In this document: positions 7,984 through 14,622 of the stretch, piece after piece
Layout: each line of letters starts with the position of its first letter
Position numbering within the stretch: position 1 is the first letter of the stretch
Origin: Hymenobacter jeollabukensis
Lineage (GTDB): Bacteria; Bacteroidota; Bacteroidia; Cytophagales; Hymenobacteraceae
DNA length: 64,000 nt
Assembly (NCBI RefSeq): GCF_005771675.1
Contig: NZ_VAJM01000011.1
Coordinates: 1-64,000 of the forward strand
Direction of reading: 5' to 3'
Made by a program: the position numbers and the translations under genes
The notes under the pieces: generated by a model
Seen by the model: the letters and a program-made list of their open reading frames with translations, nothing else
The model's database searches: none
What the model was told of the DNA's origin: nothing

Positions 7984-8830
7984 ACGCCTTCACGGTTTGG
8001 CGCGAAGTGCCCAGCCCGTCGATGCCCAGCTCCACCACGTCGTCGGGCTGCAGGTACACGGGCGGCTTCAGGCCCAGGCCCACGCCCGCCGGGGTGCCGG
8101 TGGAAATCACGTCGCCGGGCAGCAGGGTCATGAATTGCGAGATGTAGCTGATCAGGCGCGGGATGCGAAAGATGAACTCGGCGGTGGTGCCGTCCTGCAT
8201 CTGCTGCCCGTTCACCGTCAGCCACAGGCGAAGGTTGTCCACGTCCCGGATTTCGTCGGGGGTGGCCAGCCAGGGGCCGATGGGCGCGAAGGTGTCGCAG
8301 CCCTTGCCCTTGTCCCAGGTGCCGCCGCGCTCAATCTGAAATTCGCGCTCCGACACGTCGTTGTGCAGGGCGTAGCCGGCCACGTAGCTGAGCGCGTCGG
8401 CCTCCTCCACGTACGAAGCCTTGCGGCCGATAACCACGGCCAGCTCCACTTCCCAGTCGGTTTTCACCGAGTTCCGCGGAATGACGATGTGGTCGTTCGG
8501 GCCGACCAGGGCGGTGGTCGACTTCATGAACAGAATCGGCTCGGCGGGCGTGGCGGCGCCGGTTTCGCGGGCGTGGTCGGCGTAGTTCAGCCCCACGCAC
8601 ACGATTTTGGAGGGCCGGGCCACGGGGGAGCCGAGGCGCACCGCGTCGGGCACGACGGGCAGGTGGCCGGGCTCCACGTTCCGGAGCAGCTCGGCCAGCT
8701 GCTCCAGGCCGCCGTGGGCGAAGAACTTCTCGTCGTAGTCGACAAAGTGAGCCGACACGTCGTAGCGCGTGCCGTCGATAATGACGCCGGGTTTTTCCTG
8801 GTCGGGCTGGCCGAAGCGGATGAGTTTCAT
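7970..8830 (-). CDS. FAH-family hydrolase, probable 2,4-diketo-3-deoxy-L-fuconate hydrolase
   Basis: This 286-residue protein has the fumarylacetoacetate-hydrolase fold. The divalent-metal ligands are the expected Glu127 and Glu129 (WEVEL) and Asp158 (NDVS), with the catalytic-loop histidine at His86 (YADHARE). In non-phosphorylating fucose or rhamnose catabolism this family cleaves the diketo acid to pyruvate and L-lactate, which links the cluster to the nearby lutABC genes. It overlaps the downstream amidohydrolase by 14 bases. Generic FAH hydrolases also act on other acylpyruvates, so the substrate assignment rests on context. Confidence 0.75.
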   Translation of the reverse strand: MKLIRFGQPDQEKPGVIIDGTRYDVSAHFVDYDEKFFAHGGLEQLAELLRNVEPGHLPVVPDAVRLGSPVARPSKIVCVGLNYADHARETGAATPAEPILFMKSTTALVGPNDHIVIPRNSVKTDWEVELAVVIGRKASYVEEADALSYVAGYALHNDVSEREFQIERGGTWDKGKGCDTFAPIGPWLATPDEIRDVDNLRLWLTVNGQQMQDGTTAEFIFRIPRLISYISQFMTLLPGDVISTGTPAGVGLGLKPPVYLQPDDVVELGIDGLGTSRQTVKAYGQD

Positions 8831-8851
8831 GCAGTAGAGGATGTTTCAGGC

Positions 8852-9003
8852 CGTCATCCTGAGCAAGGCGAAGGACCTTCCTCCCACCCTGCACCAGCGG
8901 CTAAGTCCCAGGCAAGTTACCTGAGAAGTGAAAATGCGTTGTGGCCGCGTTCCAGCGGCGGTGCGGGGGATGAGGAAGGTCCTTCGCTTTGCTCAGGATG
9001 ACG
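8852..9003. repeat. Long inverted repeat with GAAGGACCTT arms, second copy
   Basis: Left arm 8852-8883 (CGTCATCCTGAGCAAGGCG and onward) and right arm 8972-9003 are nearly perfect complements of about 32 bases, enclosing a loop of about 88 bases. It separates the second SDR gene from the FAH gene. It is the same family as 6067-6238. Confidence 0.85.
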
Positions 9004-9032
9004 TTCTTTTCCTTCCACCACCGCGCTCAGAA

Positions 9033-9797
9033 TCAATTATTCAGCTTGATGAAGCCCCCGTCGAGCGGGTAGTCGCAGCCGGTGACGAAGCCGGCTTCGT
9101 CGGAGCAGAGGTACAGGGCCAGGGCGGCTACTTCCTCGGGCTTGGCCATGCGGCCGATGGGCTGGCTTTTCGAGAGTTTCTCGAACATTTCCGCCTCCTG
9201 GCCGGGGTAGTTCTTGGCAATGAAGCCGTCGACGAAGGGCGTGTGCACGCGGGCCGGCGAGACGCTGTTGCAGCGGATGCTGTGGGCCATGTAGTCGCGG
9301 GCCACCGACATGGTCATGGCGAAGATGGCGCCCTTGCTCATGCTGTACGCCAAGCGGTCCGACAGGCCGACGTGGGAGGCAATGCTGGCCAGGTTCAGGA
9401 TGACCCCGGCGCCCTGCTGCTTCATCAGCGGCACGGCCGCGTGCAGGCAGTTGTAGGCGCCCTTCACGTTCACCTGGTACACCCGGTCGAGGTCGGCTTC
9501 CGAGGTATTTTCCACGTTGCCGACGTGGGCAATGCCGGCGTTGTTGACCAGGATATCCACCCGGCCGATGGCATCGAACACGGCTTTCACCGGCGCCTGC
9601 TGGCTCACGTCGGCGGCATGGACCTGGGCCGTGCCGCCGGCCTGGCTGATTTCGTCGGCGGTGGCTTGGCCGGCGTCGGCGCTCAGCTCCAGGATGTGGA
9701 CGGTGGCGCCCTGCCGGGCAAACAGCAGGCTGATGGCGCGGCCGATGCCCGAGCCACCGCCGGTAATGACGGCCGTCTTGCCGCTTAGGTTGAACAT
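9033..9797 (-). CDS. SDR, probable 2-keto-3-deoxy-L-fuconate dehydrogenase
   Basis: This 254-residue classical SDR has GGGSGIG at 13-19, NNAG at 85-88, candidate catalytic Ser138, Tyr151 and Lys155 (YSMSK). Unlike its neighbour at 6258 it keeps the lysine. In the oxidative fucose pathway an SDR oxidises 2-keto-3-deoxy-L-fuconate to the 2,4-diketo acid that the FAH hydrolase then cleaves. Position next to the FAH gene supports that step. The start at MFNLSGKTAV is chosen because the 22-residue upstream extension is encoded by repeat sequence. The dehydratase that would make its substrate is not in the window. Confidence 0.68.
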   Translation of the reverse strand: MFNLSGKTAVITGGGSGIGRAISLLFARQGATVHILELSADAGQATADEISQAGGTAQVHAADVSQQAPVKAVFDAIGRVDILVNNAGIAHVGNVENTSEADLDRVYQVNVKGAYNCLHAAVPLMKQQGAGVILNLASIASHVGLSDRLAYSMSKGAIFAMTMSVARDYMAHSIRCNSVSPARVHTPFVDGFIAKNYPGQEAEMFEKLSKSQPIGRMAKPEEVAALALYLCSDEAGFVTGCDYPLDGGFIKLNN

Positions 9798-9835
9798 GGG
9801 AGGTGGTTTGTTGGGGGTTTGTTGGGGGCTTGTTA

Positions 9836-9953
9836 GAACGTCATGTCGAGCTTGTCGAGACATCTCGCTCGGGTGCTATTCTTCTCGTTGAACATGAGTT
9901 TACTATCTGGCATCAGCACGCGAGATGTCTCGACAAGCTCGACATGACGTTCT
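9836..9953. repeat. Family A dispersed inverted repeat
   Basis: Near-perfect arms of about 33 bases (left 9836-9868, opening GAACGTCATGTCGAGC; right 9920-9953) enclose a 51-base loop. Each arm contains its own short dyad, TCGAGC...GCTTGTCGAGA. This is the best-preserved family A copy. Other copies or halves are at 17631, 25871, 39183, 40505, 47944, 49390, 53656, 55161 and 58843. Confidence 0.9.
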
Positions 9954-9977
9954 GGTTTGGTTGTGTAATAGCCCAGC

Positions 9978-11408
9978 TTAGTACTTCATATCCGCGCTGT
10001 TGGTCACGGCTACGGGTTCCTGGTCGTCGGCTTTGATGTCGAGTTTCTTGATGCTCCAGCCCTTGGCGTGGTCGATTTTGCCGGCCGTGGCACCCGTGAT
10101 GGTGATGTTCTCCATCGTGAAGTTGTCGAGCACGGAGGTGGGCAGGCCCTCGGCCGAAATGGCTTCCTTGGCGCCGGTGGCGCGCAGGTTGCGGATGGTC
10201 ACGTTGCGGAAGTGCGGGGTGCCCTGCTCGGGCGTCACCTTGGCCAGCATCTTCTTCCAGTGCTCGGGCAGGGTGGCCTCGGTGTAGCCTGCCGGCAAGG
10301 TGGAGTAGCTGTACGAGGGGTTCCAGTTCATCGTCATGATGATGGGCACGCGCACGGACTCCATTTCGATGTCCTCGACCAGGATATCCTCCACCGTGCC
10401 CCCGCGGTTGGTGGCCGACTTCAGACGGATGCCGTACTTGGTGCCCTTGGCCTTCAGGCCGCGGGCAATGACGTGGCGGATGCCGCCGGACGTCTCGGAG
10501 CCGCAGGTGAAGAGCCCGTCGCCGGCGCCGGCCACGCAGTTCTGGATCAGGATGTACTCGGCGGGGCGGTTGACGCGCAGACCGTCCCAGTCGCGGCCGG
10601 CTTTCAGGCAGAAGTTGTCGTCGTTGCAGTCGATGTCGCAGTTCTGCACCAGCACGTAGCTGCTGGAGTCGATGTCGATGCCGTCGGTGCTCGGGCCGTG
10701 GCCGCCCACGTTGTTGCGGATGACGAGGCCGTCGGCCGTCACGTTTTTGGAGTAGAGGATGTGCACCGTCCAGAAGCCGGCGCGCTGCAGGGTAATGCCC
10801 TTGAGCGTGACGTTCGAGGAGTTGGCCACGATGAGCGTGCGGGGGCGCTTGGCGTCGTAGTCGACAATCCAGCGCAGGCCCTTGGCATCGTACTCCTTGC
10901 GCATGGCCCAGTACTTGTCCCAGAACGGTTTGCCCTGCCCGTCGACGGTGCCTTCGCCGGTAATGGCTACGTTGTCCTGGTTGAGAACATTAATCAGCGC
11001 GGCGGGCCACACCATCTCGATGCCGGCCACGCGGGAGGGCATGTCGGGGTAATCCTTGAGGTCCTGGCTGCCGAGCAGGGTCACCCCCTTCGGCAGGTTC
11101 AGGGTCACGCCCTTTTTCAGGAAAATCGAGCCGGTGAGGTATTCACCGGGCGCGAAGGTGACCACGCCGCCCTTCTTGGCCGCCGCGTCGATGGCCTTCT
11201 GGATAGCCATGGTATTGAGCGTTTTGCCATCGGCCACGGCGCCGTACTTGGTCACCTGGAAGACGGCTTTGCCCGCGGGCTGGGTTTTGGCGCCGGTTTG
11301 CTTGACCCAGTCGGGGTCGGCAGCCGTCTTGGAAACCGGCGTGGCGGCGGGGGCAAAGCTACCGAGCCAGGCCAGCAGGGGCAGCAGAAGGTTCAGGAAG
11401 GAATGCAT
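9978..11408 (-). CDS. GH28 polygalacturonase, exo-type
   Basis: This 476-residue secreted right-handed beta-helix hydrolyses alpha-1,4-linked galacturonic acid. A signal peptide covers about residues 1-22 (LLLPLLAWLGSFAPAA). GH28 signatures are present in variant form: STDGID (240-245, instead of NTD), the catalytic pair Asp263-Asp264 in CNDDNFCLK, GSETSGG (303-309) in place of GHG, and RLKS (328-331) for RIK. The GSETSGG form is the one I associate with exo-acting and rhamnogalacturonan-directed members. The start is the ATG of MHSFLNLLLP. A 397-base repeat-rich gap precedes it. Confidence 0.88.
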   Translation of the reverse strand: MHSFLNLLLPLLAWLGSFAPAATPVSKTAADPDWVKQTGAKTQPAGKAVFQVTKYGAVADGKTLNTMAIQKAIDAAAKKGGVVTFAPGEYLTGSIFLKKGVTLNLPKGVTLLGSQDLKDYPDMPSRVAGIEMVWPAALINVLNQDNVAITGEGTVDGQGKPFWDKYWAMRKEYDAKGLRWIVDYDAKRPRTLIVANSSNVTLKGITLQRAGFWTVHILYSKNVTADGLVIRNNVGGHGPSTDGIDIDSSSYVLVQNCDIDCNDDNFCLKAGRDWDGLRVNRPAEYILIQNCVAGAGDGLFTCGSETSGGIRHVIARGLKAKGTKYGIRLKSATNRGGTVEDILVEDIEMESVRVPIIMTMNWNPSYSYSTLPAGYTEATLPEHWKKMLAKVTPEQGTPHFRNVTIRNLRATGAKEAISAEGLPTSVLDNFTMENITITGATAGKIDHAKGWSIKKLDIKADDQEPVAVTNSADMKY

Positions 11409-11616
11409 GGTCGGGAAGGAATTAGGACGGCGCACTGCGGGGGAGTTCTGGCCAGCGCCCCGAGAGCAGCAGGTGACGCTGCTGCTCCTGCTGCGGCTTA
11501 GGGCCGCGGGCAGCCAGCCAGAACGATTCCCTCGCCGGCAATTTGGGTGGAGGCCGGGCTGCCACCTTCCCGCACCCTCCTGCTATCGACGATTTACCGT
11601 TGCCCACCGGAGGGCA

Positions 11617-11713
11617 ATGGTATGAATTTTCAGGGACGGCTGAAATCTATATCCTCACCCGGGCCCAGACGGGCGTGGTATCAATTTTAGCCCTCCCTGA
11701 AAATTCATACCAT
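11617..11713. repeat. AT-rich inverted repeat, GGTATGAATTTTCAGGG arms
   Basis: Perfect arms of at least 17 bases (11619-11635 and 11696-11712) enclose a loop of about 60 bases. The right half also holds a near copy of the arm (GGTATCAATTTTAG at 11677-11690). The arms are far more AT-rich than the surroundings, which sets this apart from the other GC-rich families. Confidence 0.85.
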
Positions 11714-11773
11714 GCGTACGCCAAAGCAGTTATCCCGTCCTCAAAAGCCGACCGGAAAGCGGTCATGACAACG

Positions 11774-11805
11774 TCAGCAACGATTGCCCGCGCCGTAGCG
11801 CGGGC
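11774..11805. repeat. Core end plus CCCGCG hairpin at an esterase stop
   Basis: TCAGCAACGA (11774-11783) is followed by the hairpin GCCCGCG-CCGTAG-CGCGGGC (11786-11805). The next three bases are the stop codon (TAG, minus strand) of the SGNH esterase gene. This looks like half of a core-plus-hairpin unit and may also end transcription of the minus-strand gene. Confidence 0.65.
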
Positions 11806-13332
11806 CTACAGCCGGCGCCATTGGTCGGTGCGAAAGGGCGAAGCGGGCAGGCCAGCGGCGTTGTAGAGGTTGGGGAAGGGCGTGGGCTTCCAAGCGAAGC
11901 GCACGGCCACGGGCTGCTTGACGTCGGGGCTCCACACCACCAGCTCCCGGCCTTCGATGCGGGCCTGGGCGGGACGGAAGACGCTGTCGGGGCCGGCAAT
12001 GGTGAATTCGCGCAGGGGGCCGTTTTGGGCGACCAGGCCACCTTCGGCGTACTGGAAGCGCAGCCGGATCTGGCCGTTTTCCGGCTGCATGCTCGCGTAA
12101 ATTGGGCCGGAGTACGGACGCTTTTTCTCGCCGTACTCGTGCGCCAAGGCCCACTGCGCGAGGCGGTGGCCGACGACCTGCTTGTTGCGCGGGTGAATGT
12201 CGAGGGAGTCGCCCGCGTCGGTGATGACGGCCATGCCGGTGTGCGGCACCGTTTGCATGGTCAGCAGCTGAGCCTCGCGCAGCTCGGGGCGGGCCGAGCG
12301 GTGCGGGGCAATCTGCACGAAGTAGAACGGCAGCTCGGGCCGGCCCCACTCCTGCCGCCAGCTGCTGATCAGCGCCGGAAACAGGCGGCGGTACTGGTAG
12401 CCACGCTCGGCGTTCGACTCGCCCTGGTACCAGATGACGCCGCGCAGCGTGAACGGCGCCAGCGGGTGAATCATGGCGTTGTAGTTCTTGTAGGGCGACT
12501 TGTTGCTCGTAGGTCCGACAGGCTCTTTCGGGGCGGTCAGGCGCAGCTGCGGGTTAGCGGCTTTCTGCTCCTTGTAGAGCTGCTGGGCGGCTTTGTAAGC
12601 GGCGTAGTCCTGGGGGTAGGTTTCGAGGCCATGCTGGTACCGCTCCACGATGGGGCGCAGGTCGGGGTCGGCGTCCAGCACTTCGCGGCGCGTCCAGGCT
12701 TCGGCGGGGGTGCCGCCCCAGGTGGCGTTAATCAGCCCGATGGGCACTTTGATCTGCTCGTACACCTCCTGGGCGAAGAAATAGGCCACGGCCGAAAACT
12801 CGCCCACCGTCGCGGGGCTGCACGGGGTCCACTGGCCGCCGGGCACGTCGCGCTGGGGCGTATCGGCCGTCTGGGTCGTCACCGTGAACATGCGGATCTG
12901 CGGGTAGCTGGCCCGGGGCTTCACCTCCGCTTCGTTGACGACGCCCGAGTACGAGCCGCTGCCCGGCCGCCTGCTGATCGGAAACACCATGTTGGACTGC
13001 CCGCCGCAAAGCCAGACTTCGCCCAGCAGCACGTCCTGCAGAGTCAGCGTGTTCTGGCCCTGAAACGTGAGCGTGTAGGGCCCGCCGGCCTTGGCGGTGG
13101 ACACGCGCACCAGCCAGTTGCCCTGGGCGTCGGCCGTCACGCGCACCGGCTTCTTCGCCCAGCCGGCCGTTACGGTGACTTGCTCGCCGGGGTCGGCCCA
13201 ACCCCAGAGGGCCACGGTGGTTTTCTGCTGGAGCACGAGGTGGTCGGCCAGCAGCCTAGGCAGGGTGATGGTGGCGCGGGCGGTGAGGCTCAGCAGCAGG
13301 GCGGCGGGCAGCAGGAAAAGGCGGTGGAGCAT
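11806..13332 (-). CDS. SGNH-type sialate O-acetylesterase family protein
   Basis: This 508-residue secreted esterase probably removes acetyl groups from pectic oligosaccharides. A signal peptide ends near residue 20 (LLLSLTARA). The nucleophile motif GQSNM lies at 111-115 (Ser113). Further blocks are GVIWYQGESNAERGY and a late DIHPRNK carrying the Asp-His pair, all typical of the SASA/DUF303 family. An N-terminal beta-sandwich (about 22-105) precedes the esterase domain, as usual. Two paralogues lie at 26089 and 61287. Despite the family name, pectin context makes rhamnogalacturonan acetylesterase activity more likely than sialate. Confidence 0.82.
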   Translation of the reverse strand: MLHRLFLLPAALLLSLTARATITLPRLLADHLVLQQKTTVALWGWADPGEQVTVTAGWAKKPVRVTADAQGNWLVRVSTAKAGGPYTLTFQGQNTLTLQDVLLGEVWLCGGQSNMVFPISRRPGSGSYSGVVNEAEVKPRASYPQIRMFTVTTQTADTPQRDVPGGQWTPCSPATVGEFSAVAYFFAQEVYEQIKVPIGLINATWGGTPAEAWTRREVLDADPDLRPIVERYQHGLETYPQDYAAYKAAQQLYKEQKAANPQLRLTAPKEPVGPTSNKSPYKNYNAMIHPLAPFTLRGVIWYQGESNAERGYQYRRLFPALISSWRQEWGRPELPFYFVQIAPHRSARPELREAQLLTMQTVPHTGMAVITDAGDSLDIHPRNKQVVGHRLAQWALAHEYGEKKRPYSGPIYASMQPENGQIRLRFQYAEGGLVAQNGPLREFTIAGPDSVFRPAQARIEGRELVVWSPDVKQPVAVRFAWKPTPFPNLYNAAGLPASPFRTDQWRRL

Positions 13333-13353
13333 GGTAGACGCGGCGCGGATGGC

Positions 13354-14448
13354 TTAGGTAATCTTGAATACGAAGCTCGACGCGGTCATGAAACGGCCGC
13401 CCTGAGAGGCGCAGAACATATATTCCGGCTTCCCGTCGCGTAGCAGCAGCTGCGGGCGTTCCAGGCGGCCGTAGCGCTTGAGGTTTTTGGGCGCGGGCGG
13501 CTCCTGCACCCCGTACGCGCGGATAGGCAGGAAGGCCACTTTCGGGTAGCTCCACTGCCGGCCGTCATGCGAGTCGAGGTAGAGGCCGACTTCGTGGCTG
13601 TACACGCCCATGTCGCGGGCCAGCAGGTTGAATTTACCGTGCTGATGCCACACGAAGGCGTCCTCGAACTGCTTGTTCTGCTCGTTGTTGCCCAGGCGCG
13701 AAAAGTCGATGACCGGGTTGCCGGCAAACTTGACGTAGGGCCCTTCGAGCCGCTCGGCCACGGCCAGGCCGTACTTGCGGTTGCCGCGCACCACGGGGTC
13801 CTTGGAGGTCTGGTACTCGTTGGTATTCCACGATTTGTAGTACAACCAGCACTGCCCGTTGGGGTGCTTCACGAAGGCCGGGTTGGTGGTGCAGTGGTCG
13901 TCCCAGGCGCCCTCAGGGCCGGGCAGCAGCAGCGGGGCGTCGGGGCGCGTCCAGGGGCCTTCCAGCTTATCCGCCAGGGCCAGGCCGATGCGCTTGGTGT
14001 CGGTCTTGCCATTCGATGTGCCCATGAAAAACAGCGCGTACCGGCCGTCGACGTGCTGAATGTGGGGGTTGTGGCAGGTGGTGGCGTCCCAGAAGCCGGG
14101 GCCGCGCGGGGCCAGCACAACTTCTTGAAAAGCGAAGGGGCCTTCGGGGCGGTCGGCCACGGCCCGGCAGATTTCGCAGCTGTTGAGCCAGCCGCCCATG
14201 CCCTTGCTCTTCGGCCAGCGCGAAAAGAACAGGTGGACGCGCCCGTCGGGCCCGTAGATGGGGCTGTTGCACCACACGAAGTAGTCCTCCATTTCCAGCT
14301 GCCGCCCGACCGGTTTCAGGTGCTTGCTGAATTTGGCAAAGCTGCGTTTGGGCAGCAGCAGGGAGGGTTTTTCATCCCGGATGAAGACGGCCCAGGCCCG
14401 CGCAAACGGCGCCAGGGCCAGACCGGTGAGGAAGGTGCGGCGGTTCAT
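13354..14448 (-). CDS. GH43-like five-bladed propeller protein with Tat signal
   Basis: This 364-residue protein opens with a twin-arginine signal (MNRRTFLTGLALAPFARAWA), so it is probably exported folded. The body shows repeated beta-propeller blades of the GH43/GH117/GH32 superfamily: YGPDGRVHLFFSRW, HVDGRYALFFMGT and NGQCWLYYKSW, with acidic residues at blade starts. I cannot assign a CAZy family or a substrate. Its position between an acetylesterase and a GH106 rhamnosidase, within 21 bases of the former, implies a role in side-chain removal from rhamnogalacturonan. Confidence 0.7.
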   Translation of the reverse strand: MNRRTFLTGLALAPFARAWAVFIRDEKPSLLLPKRSFAKFSKHLKPVGRQLEMEDYFVWCNSPIYGPDGRVHLFFSRWPKSKGMGGWLNSCEICRAVADRPEGPFAFQEVVLAPRGPGFWDATTCHNPHIQHVDGRYALFFMGTSNGKTDTKRIGLALADKLEGPWTRPDAPLLLPGPEGAWDDHCTTNPAFVKHPNGQCWLYYKSWNTNEYQTSKDPVVRGNRKYGLAVAERLEGPYVKFAGNPVIDFSRLGNNEQNKQFEDAFVWHQHGKFNLLARDMGVYSHEVGLYLDSHDGRQWSYPKVAFLPIRAYGVQEPPAPKNLKRYGRLERPQLLLRDGKPEYMFCASQGGRFMTASSFVFKIT

Positions 14449-14456
14449 GGTGGTGG

Positions 14457-14621
14457 ACCTCCCCCCCTAACCCCCTCTCCTTGGGGAGAGGGGGAACTAG
14501 CTTTTAGCTTTAGCTAAAAACCACTGGTTTGGAAGTGAAGAAATTAGAGTTTAACAACTAAACTCCCCCCCTTTCCCGCTTGGTGCGCGGCATCTACGGA
14601 GAGGGGGCTAGGGGGTGAGGT
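14457..14621. repeat. Family B repeat (CCCCTCTCC / GAGAGGGG), composite
   Basis: A left unit (about 14459-14494, with CCCCTCTCC and GGAGAGGGG) and a right unit (about 14561-14621, ending GGGGGTGAGG) flank AT-rich sequence. The right unit is split by an insert related to GCTTGATGCGCGACATC (here GCTTGGTGCGCGGCATC, 14578-14594). It lies between the GH106 and propeller genes. Confidence 0.75.
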
Positions 14622-14622
14622 T

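Larger units (their letters stand above)
11409..11805. other. 397-base gap holding two repeats, no gene
   Basis: The stretch upstream of the GH28 gene contains no supported coding sequence. It holds the inverted repeat at 11617-11713 and the TCAGCAACGA-plus-hairpin element at 11774-11805. The 200 bases next to the GH28 start should carry its promoter, but no clear TAnnTTTG element was found. Confidence 0.6.

Noticed and set aside
9836-9953. Possible CRISPR array from recurring repeat units
   Set aside because: Units are inverted, not direct, are scattered singly through many gaps, have no regular spacers, and no cas gene is present.
10068-11501. Plus-strand open frame opposite GH28
   Set aside because: It is the antisense shadow of a gene with complete GH28 motifs, and its own translation shows no family features.
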